Assembly (NCBI RefSeq): GCF_018991925.1
Contig: NW_024737042.1
Location: 17,823,287 to 17,887,286, forward strand
DNA length: 64,000 nt
Reading direction: 5' to 3'
From: Homarus americanus
Lineage: Eukaryota; Arthropoda; Malacostraca; Decapoda; Nephropidae
Part shown: one piece after another, positions 11,801 through 23,429 of the stretch
How positions within the stretch are numbered: the stretch's first letter is position 1
Layout: each line of letters begins with the position of its first letter
Translations under genes and position numbers: made by a program
The notes under the pieces: generated by a model
Told to the model about the DNA's origin: nothing
Database searches by the model: none
The model's input: the letters and a program-made list of their open reading frames with translations, nothing else

Positions 11801-11907
11801 GCAAAATATTGAAACTGAAATTATTTTCCGTTTATATACACTAAAATCTATCAAAAAAGTGATGGGCCATTAGTTTTAGCTGACCTTCCCTCCTATGACA
11901 CACCCTA
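8889..11907 (-). mobile_element. Family B DNA transposon copy 1 (3.02 kb, frame-broken)
   Basis: Bounded by TAGGGTGTGTCATACGGAGG at the left and, reversed, TAGGGTGTGTCATAGGAGGG at the right. A second matched subterminal block around TTTTGCTAGGTAAATTTTA lies about 115 bp from each end. The flanks ATACATTAT (8880-8888) and ATTCATTAT (11908-11916) match at 8 of 9 bases, a 9-bp target duplication. It is near-identical to the element at 40575-43588 but in the opposite orientation, and lies 154 bp from the family A element. Confidence 0.9.
9222..11627 (-). pseudogene. Putative transposase of family B copy 1, broken by three single-base losses
   Basis: Protein homologous to the 776-aa product at 40859-43189, here split into three frames (10257-11627, 9767-10324, 9222-9839). 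Relative to the better copy, single bases are missing near 10365 (CAGGCC to CAGCC), in the G run near 10313 (six instead of seven), and near 9810. All other regions align closely. The C-terminal segment here is better preserved than in the 40859-43189 copy, with SIERCVQQVSEA, HVYSQERREGYI and a basic tail. The breaks may be true decay or long-read indel errors. An intron acceptor-like CTGTTTCAG, seen on the minus strand just upstream of the ATG, is shared with the other copies. Confidence 0.75.
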
Positions 11908-11916
11908 ATTCATTAT

Positions 11917-12424
11917 GCTTCCAATATCTTCGCAGACGGTAGTACCTCCCTGTTTGGTAGCTGCCTACTACCTGGTAGTAGTGTGCTTTCAGTGTACAGT
12001 GCAAAGTTGGCTCCCGTACGTCTGGGGAGTAGAAACAATAATATACAGAAAGCACTGGGTCTGTATTTTGTGTTACCACTCCTCAGGCGTGATGTGACGT
12101 AAGGAGACGGGGAGAGAGAGGTCTCTGTGCACGCTGGACGGAGGATAAGGGACAGTTGCACCACTATACTGTTGTGTTAAGTAAGAACTACTCTGATACT
12201 TTACATTTGGTTGTAGTCTCATTGAGCTAAACAAATAAAATAATATTACAATCTTTTTGCTATAGTATGTGGACACAAGTCAAACTCACTAACGATATTG
12301 AACATTTGTATAACATCACTAATTCTACTACCCACTGCGTCAATATGTCACAGTACAGTGGTGGTGTCGCGCTATACTGTATGTTGATAAAGTATAAAAC
12401 TTCTGAAAGAGAGAATTTTAAGGT
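11917..12424. other. Unassigned intergenic sequence
   Basis: No convincing gene, RNA or repeat was recognised here; short frames on both strands lack family features. Confidence 0.4.
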
Positions 12425-15195
12425 TTAGGAGGAGTTCATGTTGAGTATTTTCACGGAATTACTTACGACACACGAAATATTTTAATAGGAGTAATTTACA
12501 GAAGACCCCCACACCAATGCAAGGAAGTTTCTTGGTAAATTATCAGAGCTTATCTCTATCATAAGTTCAGAGAGGAAACTTTGCTACGTTACAGGAGATT
12601 TGAACCTTGATTTACTGAAATCAGAGACGGACAACTCAGTAATAGACCATCCTGCTACCTGTCATACTAAGCTCATCTTCAACACTATAACCAAACTCAC
12701 TAGAGTAACTGCCATCTCTGCCACTGATAGATCATATCTGGACTAACAACACTCCTAACAGTCTTGCAAGTGGAATTATTTATAACAATATCTCAGATCA
12801 CCTCTCAGTTTTTGCCATGTATAAAACAGCCACAAGATCTGAAAGGTCTAGTAAAGTTACAATAAAATACAGAGACTACTGCACCGACAACATGCTCCTG
12901 TTCGAAATGCTAAGTGGGATCTTGTCTATGTCTCCGACAACCCTAACGTGATCTGCTGCAAATTCTTTTGCATCATCAATGCTTGGTTTGATAAATGCTT
13001 CCCCCTCAAGACTAAGTTTAGTAAAAAGTATATCTATCTCCAAGCTCTATATTACAAGTGAAATCAAGGCAATGATAAAAGAAAAACACAAACTCCAAAG
13101 GAAATTTGCAAAACAACCCATAACTTTCGGTGATGCTTCCCGAAATATCAGAAATGGATTAACTCAAACAGTTAGAAACAACAGACATAGCTATTATACA
13201 AATAAGCTACAGTCAGCATCGGGCAATAGTAAGAAAACCTGGAGTATCATCAATTCTATTCACAACAGGAACACTAAACCCACGGTTCCCCACTCGGCTT
13301 TTCTGATAAATAATACAGTTGTAACGGAACCCTCCCTAGTTACCAACCAATTCAATATTATTTTATCAATGTTACCAAAAATCTTGCAGAGAGCATACCT
13401 GATCACCATGTGGAATTTGGAACCTACCTGCAAAACAGACAGAAAAATGAGTTGTTCTTATCCCCTGTTACGGCAGATGAATTATTGACCATCATAAAAA
13501 TGTCCAAAGATGCAGCAGCAAGCGACGACAATATACCAATGAGCATCATTAAAAAAGTAGTCCACGTATTACTACCTGTTTTCCTACATATTTGTCACTC
13601 CTCTTTCACTAGTGGTGTCTTTTCTGATAAACTGAAAATTACTAAAGTTCACCCAGCATATAAAACAAACTTGTGATAAAGGTTTTTTTCAAGAATTACC
13701 GCCCCATATCAGTCCTCCCAGCCTTAAGTAAGATACTGGAGAAGCTAGCATGTAGTAGACTAAATTCCTTCTGCAGTGTCAATAGCAGCGTCCTTACACA
13801 TTCTCAGTTTGGATTTAGAACTCGAGGGTCAACTGAGAGTGCTCTGCTATCATTTACTAATGATATCTTAAATTCCTTTGATGACAGTCAGTTCACAGTC
13901 GGATGTTCCTGGACCTCTCAAAAGCCTTTGATACTGTCGACCATACACCTGCAATCAAAGCTTCAACATTATGGCATTAGGGGCTTATCCCACAATTGGT
14001 TTGCCTCATATCTGTCCAACAGGAAGCAAGATGTCTGCTATAACAATCATCACTCTGACTCCTCACGTATTTTGTATGGCGTCCCTCAAGGCTCCATTCT
14101 CGGCCCTGTACTGTTCTTGTACATAAATGATATAGTCCACTCCAGCACACTCGTAAAATACAACTTATTTGCAGTCGATAGTAATATCTATGCCTGCCAC
14201 TTAGATCTCCTTTTCTTAATGAGAACTATGAACAATGAATTGACTAAAGTGAGGACCTGGGTACTATGTAATAAATTGACCTTAAATCTCGAAAAAAAAC
14301 ACTACACAATCTTTCACAGAAGGAAAAATCTACCCCTAGATTTGGACCTAACATTCCTTGGTAATAAAGTCCTCAAACGTGAGCAAAATACTAAATTCTT
14401 TAGGGTTATTGCTGATGATAAACTAAATTGGAGAAACCACACACAAGCCATTTACAGTAAAGTCCATTAACAGAGCAGTTTCCTGTATTACACTCGTCAG
14501 TCACTCGCTCCTTCATTCAATGAAAGAAATATATTATGATCTTGTTTACCAACACTTGATAAATTATCACACACTATGGGGGGCCTCTGGCCTTACAAAA
14601 ACACAACCCCTGATCACTGCACAGAAGAGAGTTGCTCGGACATTGAAAAAAAAAAAACTGACCACACTAACGAGCAATTTGCTAAATTGAAAATAATAAA
14701 ATTTGTGTATATTTGATTGACAATAATTATTTCCAGTTTCGGAATAATCAGAGATACAACTTAAGACACCCATAGCTACTAAGACCACCCCCAATGCACT
14801 CTTCTCAGTCCCAGACCTCCATAAAATATCACAGTGTGAAGGTGTGGAACAACTTACCCCCACCCATCAGAGCAAATACTATGCTCCTTTCCTTTAAATC
14901 ATGTTTACAAAATATCTATTGTGTAAGTATTAATAATTATATAACACTTTATACTCTTACTTTTATTGTACTACGACAGCCATTATATCATGCATTAGCA
15001 CATAGGTAGATAGAAATTACCATTGCAATAATTATATATTTGCCGTCAAGACATGAGCCTGACTGTTTCAGTCCCCTTGTTTCACCTTAATACAACCCAT
15101 GTTGTATTGCTTCCCTCACTTATCAGATTAATGTACTGTATATCAACTCCACACTAAAATACGTGTATACTTATAATATAAATGTAAAAAAAAAA
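12425..15195 (+). mobile_element. LINE-C: decayed CR1/Jockey-like non-LTR retrotransposon
   Basis: Endonuclease remnants (GVIYRRPPHQC near 12490, NLDLLKSE near 12600) are followed by RT pieces in shifting frames: a domain-0-like region (12979-13488), DELLTIIKMSKDAAASDDN (near 13480), NYRPISVLPALSKILEKLA (near 13700), SQFGFRTRGSTESALL (near 13800) and YGVPQGSILGPVLFLYIND (near 14080). The typical C-terminal WNNLPPPIR motif is near 14840. AT-rich 3' sequence with an A run ends at about 15195. Start and end are approximate. Confidence 0.8.
12979..14470 (+). pseudogene. Reverse transcriptase remnant of LINE-C
   Basis: The RT core runs over three frames (12979-13488, 13410-13676, 13673-14470), which needs at least two frame shifts. 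The palm motif expected as F-A-D-D reads FAVDSNIY near 14175, so the first catalytic Asp of the box is Val and the enzyme would be inactive. The segment expected as LDLSKAFDTV is also damaged (WTSQKPLILSTI near 13915). The polypeptide once copied its RNA at a nicked target site. No neighbouring host gene is involved. Confidence 0.8.
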
Positions 15196-16017
15196 TAAAT
15201 AAAATTATACAAAATAAATAAATAATGAAGTGATAATTGTGGTAACATTCTCATATGTTCTCACAAACACCATGTTACGTGTACTATTCCAGATGATACT
15301 AAATGCTAACACAATACTTCTTCGAGTTAAATGTACAGTATATAAGTATATCAAGTGCCACTAAAAGAGCTCAGGCTCTCAATTGGCTCAGCCATGTCAA
15401 TATTATTATTATACACTCTGTATCTGTATTTTTTTCGCAAAATAAACTGTTTCAATGTCAATATCAACCAATGCTCTTCATGTCAACTTTGGGCCAAACT
15501 TGAGCCATGACGAAATTTGCCTTTGCATGAAGAGAAATGGTATTTACAGTATACAGGTTATGCATGGTTTGTATGGTACAACAATATAGTATACCATATT
15601 AATGGTATAGCTATGTGTGCAATGATAAGAGATAAAGCTCCTCTCGTCGAGGAAGTGAATTATGACAAACGAAGTAAATTTAGTGATTTAATAGAAATGC
15701 GGCTGGCCAGACTCTGGACTTCAGAAATCGGGGAGCCACGCCACCACACCACATTCCAAAAAGCCTAGGATTTTACTTACGTCTCTTACACTTTGCTTGA
15801 CGATAAATAAAGTGGTAGATTTATACTGTGTAACCAACAGTTTCAGCCTTACATTGTCCACTGTAGGACAGGAATTAATCACTCCACGTTAGGTGAAAGA
15901 AAAGTGTCCATTGTACATCAGTTAATCTATATAAAACGTTGCCGGACCATGTAACGAGTCAAATTATATCATTCTGGTCCTAGGCTATTGTGTACACTTG
16001 ATGTATCTCTGAGTAAC
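15196..16017. other. Unassigned AT-rich sequence
   Basis: No supported gene or named repeat; only short frames without motifs. Confidence 0.4.
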
Positions 16018-16020
16018 TTA

Positions 16021-17172
16021 AGCCCAAATTCAGAAAGCTGGTTTGAAACTGCATGAAGGTTTAAACCTAGCATCGAGCGGAGATTGAAGATTGTTGGTAT
16101 TCAGAACGCTGGCTTGAGCTAACACAAAGGTTCAAACCATGTTTGAGATCGGATTTTTCGATCCTCGTACTAATCCAGCCTGGCTGCAGGTATACCGGTC
16201 GAACTGTCATTCAAGATAGCAAGTCAACATGAATTTTTGACAGAGAGCACCTTTAGGCGATATCGTCAAAATGGAAATTTTGTAGAGAGAAGACTGATAG
16301 TAAATAGGCAGAAACCTAAAATTTTTTATGATAACACGCAATTCAGACAATGATATAGGTTCAGCAAAAGGAGATTTCCTTGATATTTTCCTTGATATGG
16401 AGCATCTACTTGACAGACGAATAGTTTCCAGGTAAGAAAGATCTTGGTTACTGAATGAGTAATGGTAGTGTGTTACAACACTTTCGTGTTTAGTGTCCAT
16501 GAAGATCAAGTGGGTAAATGTAAAGAAAGCTGACGATTCTTTATTTCGAGTGTTTTTCTCTAGGAAAACTATTTTGATGTATTTTCACAATAATTGAATC
16601 AATGCCGAGAGAAATTTAATTTTAATGTATGAATAAATGATTTTTTTAACAATATTAATCAGGGAAAATGTGGGGTTAAAAGAACAGAAGGAAACCTAAT
16701 GTAACCAAACCTAGCCAGGTTACTATGCCCTGCATTGATTCATCATGCTTTGGTTATGAATATTGACAGGTGTCAATATTCATAACCAAAGCATGATGAA
16801 TGTTACAACCACGTTGTAACAGTGCCATAAATCATTATGATTTGATGAGAATGTTATTGTCATTATGGTGTGCAAGGAGAGATTTCTCCTCCTCCGTAAA
16901 AACTCATTGAGTCATAGCTGCCCCCTTAATCTTGTAAACATTGCTCTCGATGGTGATTGGCTGTCGTAATGGTGTAACTGAAACGTGATTGGCTGGAATT
17001 TCAGTGTTCGAATCCTAGCTCGTAATCGCAACACATTACTCGATTCAGGGTTCAAGCCGATGTTCTGAATATGGGTAATCCACTGAGGGAAATCTCGGAT
17101 CTAGGAATCCCGATTCGCACGCCTGAACCGAGCTCAAATCCCAGACTTAAACCACTGTTCTGAATTCGGGCT
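16021..17172 (+). mobile_element. PIF/Harbinger-like non-autonomous element with TTA target duplications
   Basis: The left end AGCCCAAATTCAGAAAGCTG pairs with the right end which, reversed, reads AGCCCGAATTCAGAACAGTG, giving imperfect inverted termini. The immediate flanks are TTA at 16018-16020 and TTA at 17173-17175, the 3-bp duplication typical of PIF/Harbinger insertions. A second inner pair of ATTCAGAAC-type blocks (near 16105 and 17060) repeats the terminal motif. Near 16325-16440 a plus-strand frame reads GDFLDIFLDMEHLLDRR, and an overlapping frame reads YRFSK, resembling the N-terminal region of Harbinger transposases. No intact transposase is present, so it would depend on a partner in trans. 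Confidence 0.65.
16738..16801. other. Perfect 31-bp palindrome with a 2-base centre
   Basis: The arms at 16738-16768 and 16771-16801 are exact reverse complements (the left arm starts ATTCATCATGC, the right arm ends GCATGATGAAT), separated by GG. A smaller hairpin, GTTACAAC-CAC-GTTGTAAC, follows at 16802-16820. Both lie inside the Harbinger-like element. They could form a cruciform or RNA hairpin. Confidence 0.85.
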
Positions 17173-17224
17173 TTAGAAGCTGCAGATTCACGATTCGATA
17201 CTCCTGGAGTGTACCGTTGAACGA

Positions 17225-17286
17225 CGGAGGGCGTGTGTGTGTGTGTGTTCAGGTGAACGAAGGAGTGTGTATGTGTGTGCGTACAT
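17225..17286. repeat. Left remnant of the GGTGAACGATGGAGGGCGTG minisatellite
   Basis: Contains GGAGGGCGTGTGTGTG and CAGGTGAACGAAGGAGTGTG, the same unit that forms the large array after 22190. This indicates that the RTE element starting near 17290 inserted within that array. Confidence 0.65.
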
Positions 17287-18361
17287 GGTGGTGTAATGTG
17301 CCTAGTTTGGCAGCTTTATGTTACTGTTAAGGTGCAAGCACTGCATGCTTCCTCTCGCTCTCAGTTACCGCCGCTGGCTAGTCCTCTTGGCGAACAAGGA
17401 AACAACTTGCAAAAGTCCTCCCCTGCCAGTACACAGCCTCTTCACCATCAACACTCCTGCTGTGCCTACTCGTGGCAACACACGGTAACTGGGTGCCTTG
17501 TAAGCGCCAGACTAGACCATCAGGAGATCTCAAAGCAGCAGAGGGCCCCAGAGGGACGGCCCTTTGGCCCACAGGCATGTGGACACGTCCTGGCGCCTAC
17601 CAACCACTGCCCCACTGCCTTGCGAAATAACCTTGGTAGGTATAATACTATGGGAGTAAACCCTGAACGAAAAATCGGTTATGGAGACTCGCATAAGGCA
17701 GACATGCTTACGGAGCTCCAACAAGACCCCAACGGTAGTATAGGCGGAAGAGGTGACCAACATGGAAACCCAACGATTACACCGGCGGATGAAGGCAATA
17801 CATTGATAGACAGGCTACTAGGGCAAAACCCAACAAACTGTGCTATCGGCAGTCCATTGCAACTATCCCTCTCCCTGGTCATTGCAACACTTGCACCACT
17901 GGATTAGGAAAGGGAGAACCAAGATGCGTGGTTGTAGCTTGCGATCCTGCCTCACCACATAAATCAATTCACAAGCAGCCATCACCCAGCTCTTCATACT
18001 TCTCATCATCATCAAAACACCTATACCCCTAAAAGCTCTAGTGCGACGGAGGAGTGGCAACGGGGACAGGCAGAGATGACTGCCGGGAGACTAGTCACAA
18101 CTCTGCACATGGGCGGCATAGATAAGATGGTCGTTTATGCACTGGGATCTCGGCGCCAGTGCAATCCTGTCCTGTCTGTGCGACTGAGCAGCCCTCTCGA
18201 AGACCCACTCTGCTCACGCCAGAGCAGAAAAGGTGCCCTGAACATAGCCTGCCTAAAGAACCTAACCTGACTGGGCAACCGCACCCAGTAAGGTCATCCT
18301 TAATGCGGCCGAAAACACAATCATAATCACAAAACAAAAACAAATTATACAATCTCTTATG

Positions 18362-20581
18362 GATGCTGCATGGAATGTCAGGACCCTTTTGGATACTTGC
18401 ACAAATGAGCATTAAAGAAGAACCACCCTTGGGGCAAAAGAGCTACACTGTAGCTAGGTATAATATCGACATGGCAGATATTAGTGAGTCCCGGCTCCCA
18501 GACGAGAGTCGGCTAACAGAACGGGAGTCTGGTTATACCTTCTTTAGGAAGGGTAAGCCTACTGCAGAGAGAAACCGCATTTATGGAGCAGGCCTTGCTA
18601 TTCGCCAATGCATCTACATAGGCTAACTGAAATGCCTGTTGGGATCAACGACCGCCTCATGACGCTCTGAGACTCACTGAATCACTCACAAAAGTCTTCT
18701 TCATCAGTGCATATGCCCTAACACTGGATGCAGAGGATAACATCGAGGAGGCCTTTACAACGATAAGATTGTGCTCCTAGGTGACTTCAATGCCAGAGTT
18801 GGCATAGATGCTAACATTTGGCAGAAAATCATAGGGAGAAATGGACTAGGCAAGTGGAATCCCAACGGCCTACTCCTCCTCAGCAACTTCAGGGGTTCGT
18901 GGCAACACCCATGATCCAAACACTGGCATCTTATTGACTTTGTTATTTTCAGAGAAAGAGATCGCCGAGATGTCCTCATTACTCGAGCCATGCATGGCTC
19001 AGACCACTGCGACACTGATCATCGGGTCTTCAGAACCAAGCTTACTTTACATCACCCCAAAACGGCGAAGGCAACAAGCCTCCAGAAACGGTTTTAACAC
19101 TAAGCGTCTGGAGGATCCAGCAGTAGCACATGCTTTCAGAGAGCAGCTGATAAACAACCCGACAACAGGCAACCCAAATTCCAGTGCCGAATGGGATATT
19201 CTCGACTCTGTCATTATAAAAACTTGCAGAGACACCCTCGGCCAGATCGAAGGAATACACCAGTACTGATTTGATGAAGATGACACGGAAATCAATGTAC
19301 TCGACGAAAATAAACGTGCTGCTTTAACTGACTGGCAAAAGAAACCTCAGTCTCAGTCCGAAGGTGTTACCTTCTGCAAGAAGAAAGTAGCTGCCTAGTG
19401 CGAACTTCGCAATATGAAGAACGACTGGTTTAAAAATAAAGCATGTGAAATGTACAAGCATGCAGATTAACACAAGATGAGATAATTCTTCAATTCCACT
19501 AAAACATTTTATGGGCCAATCAAATCATGGCGCAGCCCCCCCCCCCTCCACTCACCCAACGGTAACTCGCTAATTAAAGACGATGAAGGCCTCCTTTAGT
19601 GCTGGAAAGAGCACTACCATTCACTGCTCAACCGAAACATCGATGTGGATGTCCTGACTGCCCAGCAGGTCCCTCAGCATCCAGAACTGACCTACTCAGT
19701 TATCCTCCATCCTTGATTGAGGTGGCTACTGCCTTCAATAAGACGAAAAATAACAAAGCCTCAGGGCCTGGTGGAATCCCAGCCGAGGTGTATAAAGCAG
19801 GAGGACCTCTGTTTACCATCGTCTCCACTCTCTCCTGGAGAATATGTGGGAAAAGAAGGAAATCCCAAACTCTTAAAGACGCCTCCATCGTCAATATTTA
19901 TAAAAACAAGGGACACCAGTTAGACTATGGCAACTACTGCGGGATCTCTTTGCTGTCCATAGCTGGCAAGATTATCGTCCGAGTCCTCCTAAACAGACTT
20001 CTTCCTGAAGCGGTAACCTTTCTCCCAGAATCTCAATGTGGCTTTAGAGCATCACGTTGCACGAATGATATGATCTTTGCTGTCCGCCAGATACAGGAAA
20101 AGTGCAGAGAACAGCATCGTGACTTGTTCATGGCCTTCATCGACCTGTCCAAGACTTTCGACTCGGTAATCACGGAAGCAGTTTGGGCTGCCCACCAAAA
20201 TTCAGCGCCATTGTGGGGCAACTTCACAATGGCATGAACGGCAGTGTCCTGCACAATGGCACTCAGTTTGAGTCATTCCCCATCAAAACGGAGTAAAACA
20301 AGGATGTGTACTGGCACCAACTCTTTTCCATTTTCTTGTCTGCTTTCCTTACTCGTGACAGTGCCACTTTAGTCGGCGGGGTGGACATCCAGTACCGTAT
20401 GATGGGTCTTTTCGACATAAGACGACTCCAGGCAAGAACAAAGGTGTCAGCAGCTTCCATTACCGAACTTCAGTATGCAGACTACCTCAACCTTGTCGCT
20501 CACACAACGCGACCTACAGAAGATCCTGAATACCTACTCAGATGCGTTTGCACACTTCGTCCATTAGGTATATGTACGTAA
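18362..20581 (+). pseudogene. Endonuclease-reverse transcriptase remnant of RTE copy 1
   Basis: Endonuclease parts include WNVRTLLD, the DFN box (GDFNARVG) and the late DHRVFRTKL box, where the Asp-His pair is kept. RT parts include NNKASGPGGIPAEVYKAGG (near 19750), FRASRCTNDMIFAVRQIQEKC (near 20045) and FMAFIDLSKTFDSV (near 20130), which keeps the first catalytic Asp. The palm box reads QYADYLNLVAHT near 20470, where Y-A-D-D is expected, so one catalytic Asp is lost. At least five open segments in different frames are needed to cover the protein, so it cannot be active. Confidence 0.8.
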
Positions 20582-20745
20582 GACTCAGATTCTCTTTCAG
20601 CCTGCTCCTGGTCCAGCAACACCTCCACCATCCTTCCAGCTTAATGGTACTACCCTCTCTAATGTTACCCACTTTCGGTATATCGGCTCCCACCTGTTCA
20701 TCACCGCGGGCATCGATTAAGAGATACAACATAGGATCAGATGTA

Positions 20746-21506
20746 CACTCGCAACAAAAATTATCGGTGCATACTGTAGTGTGAACAATTTGAGACCAGT
20801 GACGATAGGTTTTGGGAAAGGCGAGTTGTTCCAGCCGTATGTTGGCAGCCCCGTAATCCTGCTGAGCTGCTACTATGGCCTGGTCAAGTGATACAAACCG
20901 TTATAAATAAGGTTGGGAAGTGATAAATAGACAGTATGAAATATGAGGATCTCCCTGTTAACAAAATTATTTGTGATACTTGTGAATATTGCCACATTAA
21001 TTTATGCTACCAAATAAACCACTCAACCTGGTCGTCCTGGTGGGTGGTGCAGCGTGGACAGCCGCTCCGAGACCTGTCGTCTGTAGCACCAGTTTCGAGG
21101 TATCGCCGAATCCATCGTGCAGCGGTGTTCCTGTGGACACCAACCCGCCGGCTAATATCTGTGACGCCGAACCCTTCGTTATGAAGGGCAATAATAGCTC
21201 CTCGTGTTCCCTCTGAGGTTTCCATGTCGTCTGGCATGTGTAAATCTCTACTGCTTCATATTGCCTCTGTTTTATACCCACGTTCACCGAGACCGAACCC
21301 TCGCTCATCATTCAGTCGACACAAAGCAACAATCCGAAAAGAGGAAACAAACACACTGATTGTCAGCCATATGGCAACACCTAGTGGAGGGGAGGGGGGG
21401 GGGGCATGAGGATACACTAACCAACCTTCCCAACATATCACAGTGTATACGTATCGTTTCGGAAGTCGTCGATCTCACCCTGCACCGATACTTTTTGTTG
21501 TGAGTG
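20746..21506 (-). mobile_element. Tc1/mariner-like element, internally deleted (761 bp)
   Basis: Terminal inverted repeats: the left begins CACTCGCAACAAAAA and the right, reversed, begins CACTCACAACAAAAA; both then carry a TATCGGTGCA block. TA dinucleotides flank it (20744-20745 and 21507-21508), the hallmark duplication of this superfamily. It interrupts the RTE sequence GATCAGATG / CATCTCAA, and the second RTE copy carries the uninterrupted site near 31815-31830. Only the transposase N-terminus remains (21007-21237). Confidence 0.9.
21007..21237 (-). pseudogene. N-terminal helix-turn-helix fragment of a Tc1/mariner transposase
   Basis: The 76-residue frame reads TRGAIIALHNEGFGVTDISR, then RVGVHRNTAARWIRRYLETG, then a Arg/Gly/Ser-rich stretch. 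This is the paired-type helix-turn-helix that binds the terminal repeats in Tc1/mariner transposases. The catalytic DDE/D domain (about 250 residues in complete proteins) is absent, since the element is only 761 bp. It cannot be autonomous. Confidence 0.85.
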
Positions 21507-22190
21507 TACATCTCAATCCTTTGGCAGACTCCATACCCGTTTTTTCAGCTGTAGGGAGCTGAAATTATCTACAAAGTTGTACGTATATCGAGCAGTGGTC
21601 TTCCCCACTCTGCTATATGGCAGAGAGACATGGGGCACATACAGGAGGCACCTCAAGACACTTGAAAACTATCACCAATGTAGTCTACGTTCCATCCTCC
21701 GAGTACGCTGGGGAGACAAAGAGAACAAATGCCAGTTTCCTCGTTGACGCCAACTGTAGGAGCATCGAGGCTACCATAATCCATGAACAACTATGTTGGA
21801 CAGGTCATGTTACCCGCATGGACGACAGTAGACTGCCAAATCAGCTACACTCACCTAACGAATAGTAAATGTATCGGTGGCGGGCAACTGAAAAGGTACA
21901 AGGATAGTCTTAAGACAAACCTGAAAAAGTGCTAAATCGACCCCCCTCACCTGGGATATTATTACTCCACACCGTAACGCTTGGAGGATCACCACACAAG
22001 GTGTCAATACTTTCGAGTTAGCCCGACTGTATATGTGCATCATCTATGGACGACCCTGCCGGTCCGTATCGGCCTCTCTAGTTACCTTAAGAGCTCAACA
22101 ACGAAGGTGACATCCTTAACTCATATCATTGTCTTATAGCTGGATGTTCGTCCTATTCGATTTCGAATGGCAGCAAAGTAATAGTAGTAT

Positions 22191-22730
22191 ATAGGTGAAC
22201 GTTGGAAAGAGTGCGGGTCTAGTGTACGAAGGAGGGCGTGTGTGTACAGGTGAACAATGGAGGGCGTGTGTGTACAGGTGAACAATGGAGGGCGTGTGTG
22301 TACAGGTGAACGATGGGGGGCGTTTGTGTACAGGTGAACGATGGAGGGCGTGTGTGTACAGGTGAACGATGGAGGGCGTGTGTATACTGGAGAAATATGG
22401 AGGGCGTGTGTGTGTGTACAGGTGAACGATGGTGGGCATGTGTGTATAGATGAACAACGGAGTGTATGCGTGTGTGTATGTACTGGTGAACGATGGAGGG
22501 CGTGTGTGTACTGGAGAAAGATGTAGGCCCTGTATGAGTGTGTGTACAGGTGAACGATGGTGGTCGTGTGTGTGTGTATAGATTAACAACGGATGGTATG
22601 TGTGTGTGTGTGTGTACAGGTGAACAATGGAGGGCGCGTGTGTGTGTACAGATGAATAATGGAGGGCGTGTGTGTGTGTGTGTGTACAGATGAATAATGG
22701 AGGGCGTGTGTGTACTGGTGTGCGAAAGCT
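22191..22730. repeat. GT-rich minisatellite, block 1
   Basis: Imperfect units of about 28-34 bp (ACAGGTGAACGATGGAGGGC plus a (GT)n of varying length). It starts directly after the RTE 3' tail. From 22731 to 23440 lies unrelated AT-rich sequence with a (TA)n tract. Confidence 0.9.
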
Positions 22731-23035
22731 CCTACCTAATAATTGGTGAAACAGACTGGAAGTTTCCTATAGTTATGTGTGCGCTCAAACATTTATTAAT
22801 GCACTTGATGTTGAATGTTAGTTCAAAACCAAATAATATGGACTAATTTTTTAGTATTTGATATATAAGTGTTATGTTAGTCACATTTGCCTTTTCAATG
22901 GCGTTTAGACAGTAGTTTCTTATAACGAGAACAAGGATTGTTCACGAAGGTTCTGTCAATATGTCATTTCCTTCGATGACGTATAGACGCCATGAGATGG
23001 GGCGAGAGCCCTCACCGACACATATGCTCTGACTG

Positions 23036-23041
<6 letters not shown>

Positions 23042-23119
<78 letters not shown>
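23042..23119. repeat. (TA)n microsatellite
   Basis: An uninterrupted TA dinucleotide run of 78 bp within the spacer between the two minisatellite blocks. Confidence 0.95.
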
Positions 23120-23121
<2 letters not shown>

Positions 23122-23429
23122 TAGTGAATATAGATATAATTTGTAACTCTGTGTTTATTATCGAATCTCCCTGGACATGTGTCATACTGAGGTACCAACC
23201 CAAACACAAAATATTCTCAATTAACTACCAACTGCACTTAGTGACGACGATTACGACTGGTGTTCTTGGGGTTGTTTCTTACTGATGTGCATTGAAGAAA
23301 ACCAGACTAATTGATTTGAATTAATTATTGTGGGGATGTAACGGATTCGTCTACTCGAGAAGACCTTTTCTTTTCCTCAAATACAGTAAACCTACTCAGG
23401 GAAGGCTTACATGTGCATGTGGGAGTTGA

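Larger units (their letters stand above)
17290..22190 (+). mobile_element. RTE/BovB-like LINE copy 1, decayed, with a Tc1/mariner insertion
   Basis: The 5' region matches copy 2 from 30089 onwards. Landmarks include AAWNVRTLLD (near 18362), ARYNIDMADISESRL (near 18455), VLLGDFNARVG (near 18775), the DHRVFRTKL box (near 19020), RT blocks (19700-20240, 20300-20580) and a C-terminal IHEQLCWTGHVTRMDDSRLPNQ segment (21775-21845). These match the RTE group whose animal copies are often mis-annotated as craniofacial development protein 2-like. The 3' end is a (TAG)n-like tail near 22180. Many stops and frame shifts are present. It is interrupted at 20746-21506. Confidence 0.85.

Noticed and set aside
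18934..19269. Host gene similar to craniofacial development protein 2
   Set aside because: Such annotations derive from RTE endonuclease sequence. Here it is a frame-broken part of the LINE at 17290-22190.
22134..22589. Long frames over GT/CA minisatellites (also 24182-24607, 25166-25759, 57804-58190)
   Set aside because: They are by-products of repeat units without stops; overlapping frames on both strands have the same length and there are no domain features.
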